NCBI GenBank assembly: GCA_022565935.1
Contig: JADFJY010000061.1
Span: 1-7,234 of the forward strand
DNA: 7,234 nucleotides
Source of the DNA: Nitrososphaerota archaeon
GTDB taxonomy: Archaea > Thermoproteota > Nitrososphaeria > Nitrososphaerales > Nitrosopumilaceae
Direction: 5' to 3'
Position numbers and translations under genes: made by a program
The notes under the pieces: model-generated
What the model saw: only the letters and a program-made list of their open reading frames with translations
Database searches by the model: none
Told to the model about the DNA's origin: nothing
In this document: one piece after another, positions 1-5,393 of the stretch
Layout of the letters: the number at the start of each line of letters is the position of its first letter
Numbering within the stretch: position 1 is the first letter of the stretch

Positions 1-139
1 CTTTTGCTGTTTCTTCTTTATACTTTTTAAATAATTTATAACCTTTTGATTTAAACAAACCTTGTTTCAGTATTTGTTTTCCAGGTTTTGTGCTCATCAA
101 AGCTTCTTTACTTACAACAGATTGATCTTTACCACTCAC
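1..139 (-). CDS. Partial lysine-rich hypothetical protein (N-terminus only)
   Basis: An open frame on the minus strand starts with GTG at 139 and runs off the left edge after 46 codons. The peptide begins (M)SGKDQSVVSKEAL and is rich in Lys, Gln and Ser; no domain is recognisable in this short piece. An in-frame TAA lies nine codons upstream of the GTG. A TATA-like box at 161-170 is centred about 26 bases before the GTG, which supports a leaderless GTG start over the internal ATG at 97. It is divergent from the phosphatase gene starting at 221. The function is unknown, and the rest of the gene is outside the window. Confidence 0.5.
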   Translation of the reverse strand, partial: MSGKDQSVVSKEALMSTKPGKQILKQGLFKSKGYKLFKKYKEETAK

Positions 140-160
140 AAACGTAAACTTGTTTGTTGT

Positions 161-170
161 TATTTATGTT
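161..170 (-). promoter_or_regulatory. TATA-like box for the partial gene at the left edge
   Basis: Read on the minus strand the sequence is AACATAAATA, centred about 26 bases upstream of the GTG at 139. That is the usual TBP-binding distance for an archaeal leaderless transcript. It is back to back with the box of the divergent gene at 221. Confidence 0.4.
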
Positions 171-191
171 TTCAAAAAAATATTTACTTCA

Positions 192-200
192 CTTAAATTA
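192..200 (+). promoter_or_regulatory. TATA-like box for the phosphatase gene
   Basis: CTTAAATTA lies about 25 bases before the ATG at 221, and no Shine-Dalgarno sequence precedes that ATG. The spacing fits transcription starting at or next to the start codon. Confidence 0.45.
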
Positions 201-220
201 CGAAATACTAAACATCCATT

Positions 221-1018
221 ATGGAAGTAATAGAAATTCTTCGCGAAGCTTCAAAAAGAATTTATAAAAATGTAAAAGATCTTGCTGGGACTGAAAAAGC
301 TGCAGGAGATTTTGGTAGAGGTGCTGGTGGAGACATTTCACGAAACATTGACATTGTTGCTGAAAAAACAGTTTTAGATTATCTCAAAGAAATTAATTTT
401 GAATGTATTGTTTTAGGTGAAGAATGTGGAAGAGTTGAATTGTTAGATAATCCTAAAGGATACATTATCATGGATGCGATAGATGGTTCTGTTAATGCAG
501 TACGTGGTGTTCCTTTTTTCTGTAGTTCATTAGCATTTGCAACTGAGAACAAACTTAGTTCAATTACAGATGCAGTAATTACAAATCTGGTAAATGGTGA
601 AATGTATTGGGCTTCAAAAAATAAAGGCTCATTTTTCAATGAAGAGAAAATTAAAGTCCATAACAAGGATCCAATCTACAAAATAGTTGGCATTAACATA
701 TCTGGAGCATCAACAAGTTTGATGAAAAGATTACATCCAATATTTGAAAACCATAATCACACAAGACATTTTGGTGCAAATGCTCTAGAAATGGCATTAT
801 TTGCGAGAGGGTTGATGGATGTTTTTATTGATTTCAGAGATAAAATCAGAATTCAAGACATTGCTGCAGGATATCTAATTGTTAAAGAAGCAGGCGGATT
901 ACTCTTAGATGCAGATTTGAATCCGCTTGATGCTGATCTAAGTTATGATACAAGAGTTTCTTTTATTGCCGCTGCAAATCAGAAAATTCTAGATGAAATA
1001 ATCTCTCAGATCAATTAG
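221..1018 (+). CDS. Inositol monophosphatase / archaeal fructose-1,6-bisphosphatase family phosphatase
   Basis: A 265-residue member of the Mg-dependent, lithium-sensitive phosphatase superfamily, close to the usual 250-270 residues. Visible motifs are the metal-binding Glu pair in GEE (66-68), the core D85-A-I-D88-G-S followed by N92, the RGVPFFCSSLA segment (95-105), NALEMALFARG (187-197) and the C-terminal metal-binding D213 in QDIAAG with EAGG at 223-226. The family hydrolyses inositol-1-phosphate; many archaeal members also cleave fructose-1,6-bisphosphate or related sugar phosphates, so the natural substrate is not decided by sequence. It is cytosolic, with no signal peptide or membrane segment. 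The ATG at 221 is chosen because a TATA-like box sits at the leaderless distance. It is monocistronic by appearance, with 136 bases before the next gene. Confidence 0.9.
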   Translation: MEVIEILREASKRIYKNVKDLAGTEKAAGDFGRGAGGDISRNIDIVAEKTVLDYLKEINFECIVLGEECGRVELLDNPKGYIIMDAIDGSVNAVRGVPFFCSSLAFATENKLSSITDAVITNLVNGEMYWASKNKGSFFNEEKIKVHNKDPIYKIVGINISGASTSLMKRLHPIFENHNHTRHFGANALEMALFARGLMDVFIDFRDKIRIQDIAAGYLIVKEAGGLLLDADLNPLDADLSYDTRVSFIAAANQKILDEIISQIN

Positions 1019-1120
1019 TGAGTAAATTACAATAAAAAATTAAATTGTCACAAGTAATTTTACAGTTTTTTAATACTTTTGGAAAATAATCGAATTTTTT
1101 GAATGAAATTATAAAAGAAA

Positions 1121-1130
1121 TATTTTTATC
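1121..1130 (+). promoter_or_regulatory. TATA-like box for the flavoprotein reductase gene
   Basis: TATTTTTATC is centred about 29 bases before the ATG at 1155. No ribosome binding site precedes that ATG, so a leaderless or very short-leader transcript is likely. Confidence 0.35.
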
Positions 1131-1154
1131 TAAAGGCAAAGAAAAAAGTATTGT

Positions 1155-1997
1155 ATGGTATCAGAGATGAAGGCAACGGTCACTTATATGGAAATGATAA
1201 AAGAAGATCTTGTAATTATGCGAGTAGTTCCAGAAAATGGAATGCCAAAATACAGAACTGGTCAATTTTTAACAATTGGTCTTCCAATACCAGCAGAAAA
1301 AAAGATAGTTAGAAGAGCATATTCACTTGTATCACATTCAGAGAATAGAAAATATTTTGAATTTGTAATCAGATGGGTAAGAAAACCACTTCCCGGTCGT
1401 GTAACAACTGAATTATTTTATCTAAGTGTTGGTGATGAAGTATTTCTAGGATATCCTACTGGAGCTGCATTACAAATTAGTGAAAAGTTACCTAATGGAG
1501 AAAAAGATAATAGAAGAATAATTTGTGTTGGTGGTGGAACAGGATTAGCACCATTTATTGCATTTGCACAACATTTCCATGACACTAATGACAAAAGAGA
1601 AGTGATTATTTTGCATGGAGCGAGTTATATTGATGAATTAAGTTACAAACGACTTTTGACAGATTATGATAATGAAAGCATGAAGAGAGGAAGGGATCAA
1701 TGGAACTTTAGATATAGGGCAGCCATTAGTAGACCAAAAGAATTCTATAATAGATCTTGGTCTGGTCATGTAGGCAGAGTAGAATCATTTTTCAAGGCTG
1801 ATAGAAAAACTGGATTATCACCAGTAGATGAGATGGTAGGAGAAAAAATAACACCAGACAATACTATAGTATACATTTGTGGTTATCAAGGTACAATTGA
1901 TGGGGTAATAGAATCTCTTGGTTCAAGAGGTTTTGTTACTGAACATGAAAAAAATCCTGATGGAAGTTTTGGAATAAAGTTTGAATCTTACGGCTAG
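1155..1997 (+). CDS. FAD-dependent ferredoxin/flavodoxin-NAD(P)+ reductase family protein
   Basis: A 280-residue soluble flavoprotein of the ferredoxin-NADP reductase superfamily. The N-terminal FAD-binding beta-barrel (about 5-110) contains the flavin signature R54-A-Y56-S57 and a G81-R-V-T segment expected at the FAD pyrophosphate. The C-terminal NAD(P)-binding domain starts with GGGTGLAPF (126-134) and ends with the Y-I-C242-G243 motif, whose cysteine packs near the nicotinamide in this family. No iron-sulfur cysteine cluster is present, so its partner is probably a separate ferredoxin or flavodoxin. The likely reaction is electron exchange between NAD(P)H and a small electron carrier (EC 1.18.1.2 type), but other oxidoreductase roles of the superfamily are possible. 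ATG 1155 is preferred because of its TATA-like box; ATG 1167 is an in-frame alternative. It has its own promoter and no operon partner. Confidence 0.85.
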   Translation: MVSEMKATVTYMEMIKEDLVIMRVVPENGMPKYRTGQFLTIGLPIPAEKKIVRRAYSLVSHSENRKYFEFVIRWVRKPLPGRVTTELFYLSVGDEVFLGYPTGAALQISEKLPNGEKDNRRIICVGGGTGLAPFIAFAQHFHDTNDKREVIILHGASYIDELSYKRLLTDYDNESMKRGRDQWNFRYRAAISRPKEFYNRSWSGHVGRVESFFKADRKTGLSPVDEMVGEKITPDNTIVYICGYQGTIDGVIESLGSRGFVTEHEKNPDGSFGIKFESYG

Positions 1998-2076
1998 AAA
2001 TAATTTTTAAAAATAATTATCAAGTTCAATTTATAAAAATTAGAAAAGCAGTTTTTAAATGATTGACATCCGTGGA

Positions 2077-2084
2077 TTTTTATA
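2077..2084 (+). promoter_or_regulatory. TATA-like box for the DUF1059-type gene
   Basis: TTTTTATA is centred about 26 bases before the ATG at 2106. This is a clear leaderless-type arrangement and supports the very small downstream frame as a real gene. Confidence 0.5.
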
Positions 2085-2105
2085 CTGTTGTATTATTTCT
2101 GAAAT

Positions 2106-2273
2106 ATGGCAAAACTCAAGTGTGGAGATTATGGTTTTGAATGTGATTTTGTAGCAGAAGGAGAAATAGAGGACGTTATAGAGAATTTTAGAAAACACAC
2201 TGATGATGAACATGGAATAGATTATTCTAAGGAAGCTGTAATGCAGTTTCTCTTAAGAAAACAAGGCGTATAA
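2106..2273 (+). CDS. DUF1059-type small putative metal-binding protein
   Basis: A 55-residue protein beginning MAKLKCGDYGFECDFVAEG, which matches from memory the DUF1059 pattern: a short strand with C6 and C13, an acidic helix, then HTDDEHGID with H31 and H36. The two Cys and two His could form a metal site, as proposed for the family; its biochemical role is unknown. The frame is supported by a TATA-like box 26 bases upstream and by a stop only five bases before the end of the convergent gene at 2279. It is cytosolic, with no membrane segment. Confidence 0.8.
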   Translation: MAKLKCGDYGFECDFVAEGEIEDVIENFRKHTDDEHGIDYSKEAVMQFLLRKQGV

Positions 2274-2278
2274 GAAAA

Positions 2279-3355
2279 TTAAGCATCTAATCTTTTCATT
2301 GTTATAGATAAAACAGGAACTTCTTTTGCAATAATTTTTTCAACTGCAGGTATAATTCCAATTGTAGCTTTAACACTTTCTTCATAAATTTCGTAAATTT
2401 GATCTCTAAACATTAATTTGATTCCAGGAAGTTTTGTAATTCCTTCATCAACTGTTCGAGGATCTGATAAATCTAAAATTAGTGTGCCTTTTTTCTTTTC
2501 TTCCATTGCCAATCTGATTCCATCATAGGTAATTAAGAAATAATCACATGTCGTTGCAACAAAGATTACATCATATTTATCAAAACCAGTTAAAACTTCA
2601 TTAAATTCAACAGGAGTTCCTCCCAAGAGTGTTGTAAATCCAGTTGCGCGGATAATTTCTCTACTTGCAACATCAAAGTTGATATCTTTTTTCTTCAAAG
2701 TTTTAGCAACCATAGCAGCTGACTCACCAGTACCAATAAGTAATACTTTTTTCTTAGCATCGAGTCCTGCTTTTTCATCTACCAGTTTTACTGCAACATC
2801 ACCAAGAGAAACTACATCCTTTGAAATTCCAGTTGTATCCCGCATTCTTGTGGCTAATCTGATGACGCTTTGAAATAATTTATTAAGAATTTTGCCAGAT
2901 ACGCCTGCGCTCTTTGCCTTGGCAAATGATAACACTATTTCATCAAACACTCTTTGTTTTCCCACAACAGGGGAATCTAATCCAGATGCTAAACGTAATA
3001 AATGAAGATATACATCATCGTCTTTGTATACTTCAAGAGTTTGATCAAAATGATCAATGTCATTCTGTTCTAATCCAGATAAAGGTATCCAAGTATCTTT
3101 GATTTGATTCAACACAAGAGTTTTTCCTTCAGCTCTTCTTGCATCTGGAGAATCAGAAGTTTCAACGTTACTTACTAAAAAGATTTCAACTCTACTTGCT
3201 GTTTGAAGAATAATACATTCATCAACACCGGGAATTTTTTTAAATTCTTCAGATGCTGCAAGTACATCTTTGAAAGTATACTTTACTAATGTATGTAAAG
3301 GAATATTTTTGAATGTAACTCTTGCATTCATAACATTAAAACTTACTTGACTCAT
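2279..3355 (-). CDS. hemA: Glutamyl-tRNA reductase homologue lacking the catalytic cysteine
   Basis: A 358-residue protein with the three-part layout of glutamyl-tRNA reductase, the enzyme making glutamate-1-semialdehyde for tetrapyrroles. There is an N-terminal catalytic domain (about 1-155), a Rossmann NADPH domain with GTGES (208-212), and a C-terminal helical segment. Family landmarks include ASGLDSPVVGK (123-133), LFQSVIRLATRMRDTTGIS (160-178) and DLSDPRTVD near residue 296. However, the nucleophile motif T-C-N-R reads T52-A53-S54-R55, so the thioester-forming cysteine is absent. The usual Glu of the G-E-x-Q motif is K133. The only cysteines are C47 and C270. It may be an inactive or repurposed paralogue, or use another chemistry. 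It is the second gene of an operon with the gene ending at 3366, preceded by a good Shine-Dalgarno. No other heme or cobalamin gene is in view. Confidence 0.85.
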   Translation of the reverse strand: MSQVSFNVMNARVTFKNIPLHTLVKYTFKDVLAASEEFKKIPGVDECIILQTASRVEIFLVSNVETSDSPDARRAEGKTLVLNQIKDTWIPLSGLEQNDIDHFDQTLEVYKDDDVYLHLLRLASGLDSPVVGKQRVFDEIVLSFAKAKSAGVSGKILNKLFQSVIRLATRMRDTTGISKDVVSLGDVAVKLVDEKAGLDAKKKVLLIGTGESAAMVAKTLKKKDINFDVASREIIRATGFTTLLGGTPVEFNEVLTGFDKYDVIFVATTCDYFLITYDGIRLAMEEKKKGTLILDLSDPRTVDEGITKLPGIKLMFRDQIYEIYEESVKATIGIIPAVEKIIAKEVPVLSITMKRLDA

Positions 3356-3358
3356 ATC

Positions 3359-3364
3359 ATCACC
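3359..3364 (-). promoter_or_regulatory. Shine-Dalgarno for the hemA-like gene
   Basis: On the minus strand GGTGAT lies three bases before the ATG at 3355 and is fully complementary to the conserved anti-Shine-Dalgarno end of archaeal 16S rRNA. It sits in the 10-base gap after the upstream stop codon, as expected for an internal operon gene. It is the only clear ribosome binding site in the window. Confidence 0.6.
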
Positions 3365-3365
3365 A

Positions 3366-4064
3366 TTAAGATTTTAGCTTGTCCCGTCCACCTTTTGCAG
3401 TTCGGAAAACATTCATTCCTATGAAAAAATTTTCATGTAATGATTCTAAATAAATAATATCATTTTCAGCATTTTGAATTTGTTTTTTAGTAGATTCTGG
3501 ATCATTTTTTAATTTTTCAAGTATTTGTTTTGTTTCATCTAAAAATTCATCAACTGCGTGTTCATAATTTGAAACACCTCCATATTCTGGACTAAGCACA
3601 TGTTCAGGAATATAATTAGGAGTTTCATTTTTGAACACCTCAACTTCTCTTGTTATAGATTCTTGCTCTTCTGCTGTAAGAATTGGTCGTGGGAATCGAT
3701 CTTTTTTATCTAACCAAAATTCTGGTTCACCCATTTCTCGTCTGAAGATTTCTTCACCTAGTCTCTTGAATGTGTAATTAGGGCCTTTTGTTGTATCTGC
3801 TTTTACTTCATCAGCAATTGCCTTGTATTCTGCTTCTGCTGCAGCTTCTGCTTTTTCTTTTGCAGCAGCTGCTTTTTCAATAGCTTTGTTTAATGCAACT
3901 TCTGCTTTTTCAGCATCTTTTGCTGCTTCATCTGCTTTACCTGCAGCATCTACTGTTGTTTTGACTTCTTTTGCCGCTTCAGTTTTTTCTGTAGATGGTT
4001 TATCAGATGTTGAATCTTTTGTAGGTTTTGCTTCTACTTTGGGATCTTTTTTACCCTCAGACAT
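3366..4064 (-). CDS. Ala/Lys/Glu-rich protein of unknown function with coiled-coil character
   Basis: A 232-residue hypothetical protein. Residues 1 to about 92 are low-complexity and highly charged, dominated by Ala, Lys, Glu, Asp and Thr, consistent with a disordered stretch leading into an AEKA/AAEAE-type helix or coiled coil. From about residue 93 the composition becomes normal, with aromatic-rich blocks (PNYTFKRLGEEIFRREMG, EPEFWLDKK) and a probable helical hairpin near 165-215. It has no cysteine, membrane segment or recognisable domain. I chose ATG 4064 rather than TTG 4067 because of the ATG and a TATA-like box 26 bases upstream. It is first in a two-gene operon, its stop being 10 bases before the hemA-like ATG, so the proteins may act together; this is inference. 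Confidence 0.75.
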   Translation of the reverse strand: MSEGKKDPKVEAKPTKDSTSDKPSTEKTEAAKEVKTTVDAAGKADEAAKDAEKAEVALNKAIEKAAAAKEKAEAAAEAEYKAIADEVKADTTKGPNYTFKRLGEEIFRREMGEPEFWLDKKDRFPRPILTAEEQESITREVEVFKNETPNYIPEHVLSPEYGGVSNYEHAVDEFLDETKQILEKLKNDPESTKKQIQNAENDIIYLESLHENFFIGMNVFRTAKGGRDKLKS

Positions 4065-4084
4065 CAAAATTTACTAAAGTTGCC

Positions 4085-4095
4085 TAAATTTTAAT
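4085..4095 (-). promoter_or_regulatory. TATA-like box for the two-gene operon with the hemA-like gene
   Basis: On the minus strand ATTAAAATTTA is centred about 26 bases before ATG 4064. The first gene therefore looks leaderless while the second uses a Shine-Dalgarno, a common archaeal arrangement. Confidence 0.45.
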
Positions 4096-4206
4096 ATTCT
4101 TGTATGAAAAATCATTGATCATTTCTTTTTTGATTAATTATGTATACAAATGTAATTCTGATCGATTGTAGAATGATTTTTAGATATAACTAAATTTGTA
4201 AAATTA

Positions 4207-4284
4207 TGGCGCCCTCGGCGGGATTTGAACACGCGTCTCAGCCGTGACAGGGCCGAATTCTAGACCGGGCTATACTACAAGGGC
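4207..4284 (-). tRNA. tRNA-Asp (GTC)
   Basis: On the minus strand the acceptor stem GCCCTTG pairs with CGAGGGC (one G-T pair). The discriminator is G, and a CCA end is encoded at 4207-4209. The anticodon arm C-G-G-C-C / G-G-C-T-G carries loop CTGTCAC with anticodon GTC at 4246-4248. The D loop contains the conserved AG...GG pattern and the T loop reads TTCAAAT. Two stem positions are mismatched: an A-A in the D stem (4273 and 4259) and a T-C in the T stem (4231 and 4221). There is no intron. A promoter-like box lies about 30 bases upstream. Confidence 0.93.
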
Positions 4285-4310
4285 ACAAATACTTGGAATC
4301 AGATTGCCAG

Positions 4311-4320
4311 ATTAAAAGTT
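4311..4320 (-). promoter_or_regulatory. TATA-like box for tRNA-Asp
   Basis: On the minus strand AACTTTTAAT is centred about 30 bases before the first base of tRNA-Asp at 4284, the position expected for an archaeal box A. Confidence 0.4.
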
Positions 4321-4350
4321 TCTGCCATAACAAAAAATTTTGTAAAAGAC

Positions 4351-4359
4351 TAAATTATA
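4351..4359 (+). promoter_or_regulatory. TATA-like box for tRNA-Lys
   Basis: TAAATTATA is centred about 26 bases before the first base of tRNA-Lys at 4381. The two tRNA genes are divergent, with about 96 bases between their 5' ends. Confidence 0.5.
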
Positions 4360-4380
4360 CACGCAAAACATTTTTCGTGA

Positions 4381-4454
4381 GGGTCTATGGCGCAGCCAGG
4401 TAGCGCACCGGACTTTTAATCCGGTTGTCGAGGGTCCGAATCCCTCTAGACCCG
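4381..4454 (+). tRNA. tRNA-Lys (TTT)
   Basis: A 74-base cloverleaf. The acceptor GGGTCTA pairs perfectly with TAGACCC, and the discriminator is G at 4454. The D arm is GCGC...GCGC, and the anticodon stem CCGGA/TCCGG encloses CTTTTAA with anticodon TTT at 4415-4417. The T arm GAGGG/CCCTC encloses TCCGAAT. There is no intron and no encoded CCA, unlike the neighbouring tRNA-Asp. Its 3' end directly abuts, and on the opposite strand overlaps, the truncated Lsm frame ending at 4446. That makes this tRNA a probable recombination breakpoint. Confidence 0.95.
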
Positions 4455-4553
4455 TTTCCCCTTAATTGTCTTATTGTCTCTTATTTTTAGTTGAATAATT
4501 TTATTTTTGTTTTTATTTAGTAAAGTTGGAATATCTATGGGCATTAGTTTCAC
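4446..4553 (-). pseudogene. Truncated Lsm (Sm-like) gene remnant fused to the tRNA-Lys 3' end
   Basis: On the minus strand a frame from GTG 4553 (or ATG 4544) encodes 35 residues beginning MKLMPIDIPTLL. It aligns without gaps to the first 32 residues of the intact Lsm protein at 6416-6655, 25 of 32 residues being identical by hand. Homology stops at about 4458 and the frame then runs antisense into the tRNA-Lys gene, ending at a TAG at 4446-4448 formed by tRNA bases. The rest of the Sm1 motif and all of Sm2 are missing, so it cannot form a normal Sm ring subunit. The TATA box of the intact copy is degraded here. Most nucleotide differences are synonymous or conservative, suggesting it was functional for some time after duplication. 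Confidence 0.8.
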
Positions 4554-5092
4554 GTTAAAGCTTATTTTTCTATTTTCTCATCATCTGATTTATCAAGTTT
4601 GAGAAAGGTAGAATCATTAATCATATATCATCAAGCCTTTTTCTTCAAGCATACTATGAAGGTTATTCACTGAGCGAAACACATCTTTCTCAGTTTTGGC
4701 ACCAGTGCAGACTAGTTTTCCTGATGCAAAAATCAGAATTACTGTTTTAGGATCAACCATTCTATGAATGACTCCTGGGAACTGTTCAGGTTCATACATG
4801 CTTCGAGGTAATGTTCGTGCAGCTTTTTCAAGATGAATCCTTCCTCCAAGATTTATTGACGAAACAATGTTTTGAACAGTTACAACTGCATCTTTTTTAA
4901 TTTTAATTCCACCTTTTCGAAGTTTTTGTACAACTATCTTTACTGCATGTTTTGCCAAATCTGAAGATTTTGAACCAGTACATACCATTTTACCTGTTCT
5001 AAAAATTAGAGTTGCAGTCTTTGGGTTTTTCAGTCTAAATACCAATCCTGGAAATTGTTCAGGATGATATTCAGTGTCTGGGAATTTTTTTG
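4458..5092. repeat. Left copy of the TBP-Lsm segmental duplication
   Basis: This stretch is homologous to 6560-7234. The Lsm part (4458-4553) aligns with an offset of 2102 bases and the TBP part (4590-5092) with an offset of 2142 bases, both without gaps. The right copy has 40 extra bases between the two genes. Homology probably continues to the TBP start at 5177, but the matching part of the right copy is outside the window. Confidence 0.85.
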
Positions 5093-5177
5093 TAATATCA
5101 TTTAGATCTAATTCCTGATCTATTGTAGCTGATGCTACAACGTTTACAATATCAATTATGGGTTTAGTGATTACCAA
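4617..5177 (-). CDS. tbp: TATA-binding protein (archaeal TBP), first copy
   Basis: A 186-residue TBP made only of the two-repeat saddle that binds TATA boxes and recruits TFB and RNA polymerase. Repeat 1 spans about 10-92 with EQFPGLVFRLKNPKTATLIF (40-59) and GKMVCTG (62-68). Repeat 2 spans about 100-184 with EQFPGVIHRM (131-140), TVILIF (145-150) and GKLVCTG (153-159). In repeat 2 a His replaces the aromatic residue of the equivalent repeat-1 V-F-R motif. The length is typical. The start is a TTG at 5177; an in-frame TGA lies three codons upstream and no ATG fits, while a TATA-like box lies about 28 bases before it. A close paralogue sits at 6759-7234, with about 20 substitutions in 142 compared residues. 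A truncated Lsm remnant follows 63 bases downstream. Confidence 0.95.
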   Translation of the reverse strand: MVITKPIIDIVNVVASATIDQELDLNDITKKFPDTEYHPEQFPGLVFRLKNPKTATLIFRTGKMVCTGSKSSDLAKHAVKIVVQKLRKGGIKIKKDAVVTVQNIVSSINLGGRIHLEKAARTLPRSMYEPEQFPGVIHRMVDPKTVILIFASGKLVCTGAKTEKDVFRSVNNLHSMLEEKGLMIYD

Positions 5178-5200
5178 TAGAAATCAAGTCAAAGAAACCA

Positions 5201-5210
5201 CATTTAAAGA
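5201..5210 (-). promoter_or_regulatory. TATA-like box for the first TBP gene
   Basis: On the minus strand TCTTTAAATG is centred about 28 bases before the TTG start at 5177. Together with the upstream in-frame stop it supports the TTG as the true, leaderless start. Confidence 0.45.
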
Positions 5211-5288
5211 GATTTAATATGGATTCATAGTGTGATTTATGGTCACTCTAGATCAGATAATGTCTGAAATTAACAAATAGCGATAAAA

Positions 5289-5393
5289 ATGAAAGCGTTA
5301 ATTATTGCAGCAGATCAGGGAAAAAGACTACCACATTTAGGACAAAAGCTGTTGTTTGGATCTAGTTTTATTCCGCACTTGCCACAACAATGA
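5289..5393 (+). pseudogene. Possible fragment of a nucleotidyltransferase 5' end
   Basis: A 34-codon plus-strand frame starts with ATG at 5289. Its first 14 residues, MKALIIAADQGKRL, closely resemble the N-terminal strand and nucleotide-binding loop of sugar-phosphate or molybdopterin-type nucleotidyltransferases, usually M-K-A-x-I-x-A-A-G-x-G-x-R-L. The first glycine is Asp here. After about residue 15 no family resemblance remains and the frame ends at 5393. It overlaps in antisense the zinc-ribbon gene at 5315-5458. I read it as a broken start left by recombination; chance similarity cannot be excluded. Confidence 0.3.

Noticed and set aside
379..666. Minus-strand open frame inside the phosphatase gene
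   Set aside because: The plus-strand phosphatase carries all family motifs across this stretch; the antisense product resembles nothing.
1998..2060. Hairpin terminator after the flavoprotein gene
   Set aside because: The AT palindromes here are short and weak, indistinguishable from the AT-rich background.
2060..2105. Alternative upstream start for the 55-residue gene
   Set aside because: The ATG in this stretch is in another frame and gives no family resemblance; the DUF1059-like frame starts precisely at the leaderless distance from its TATA box.
2679..3102. Two plus-strand open frames within the hemA-like gene
   Set aside because: They are antisense shadows of the clearly homologous reductase gene and show no protein family features.
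3823..4077. Plus-strand open frame of 84 codons rich in Ala and Ser
   Set aside because: It is the antisense of the low-complexity Ala/Lys/Glu-rich N-terminal region of the minus-strand gene; repetitive codons keep the other strand open. It has no promoter or domain.
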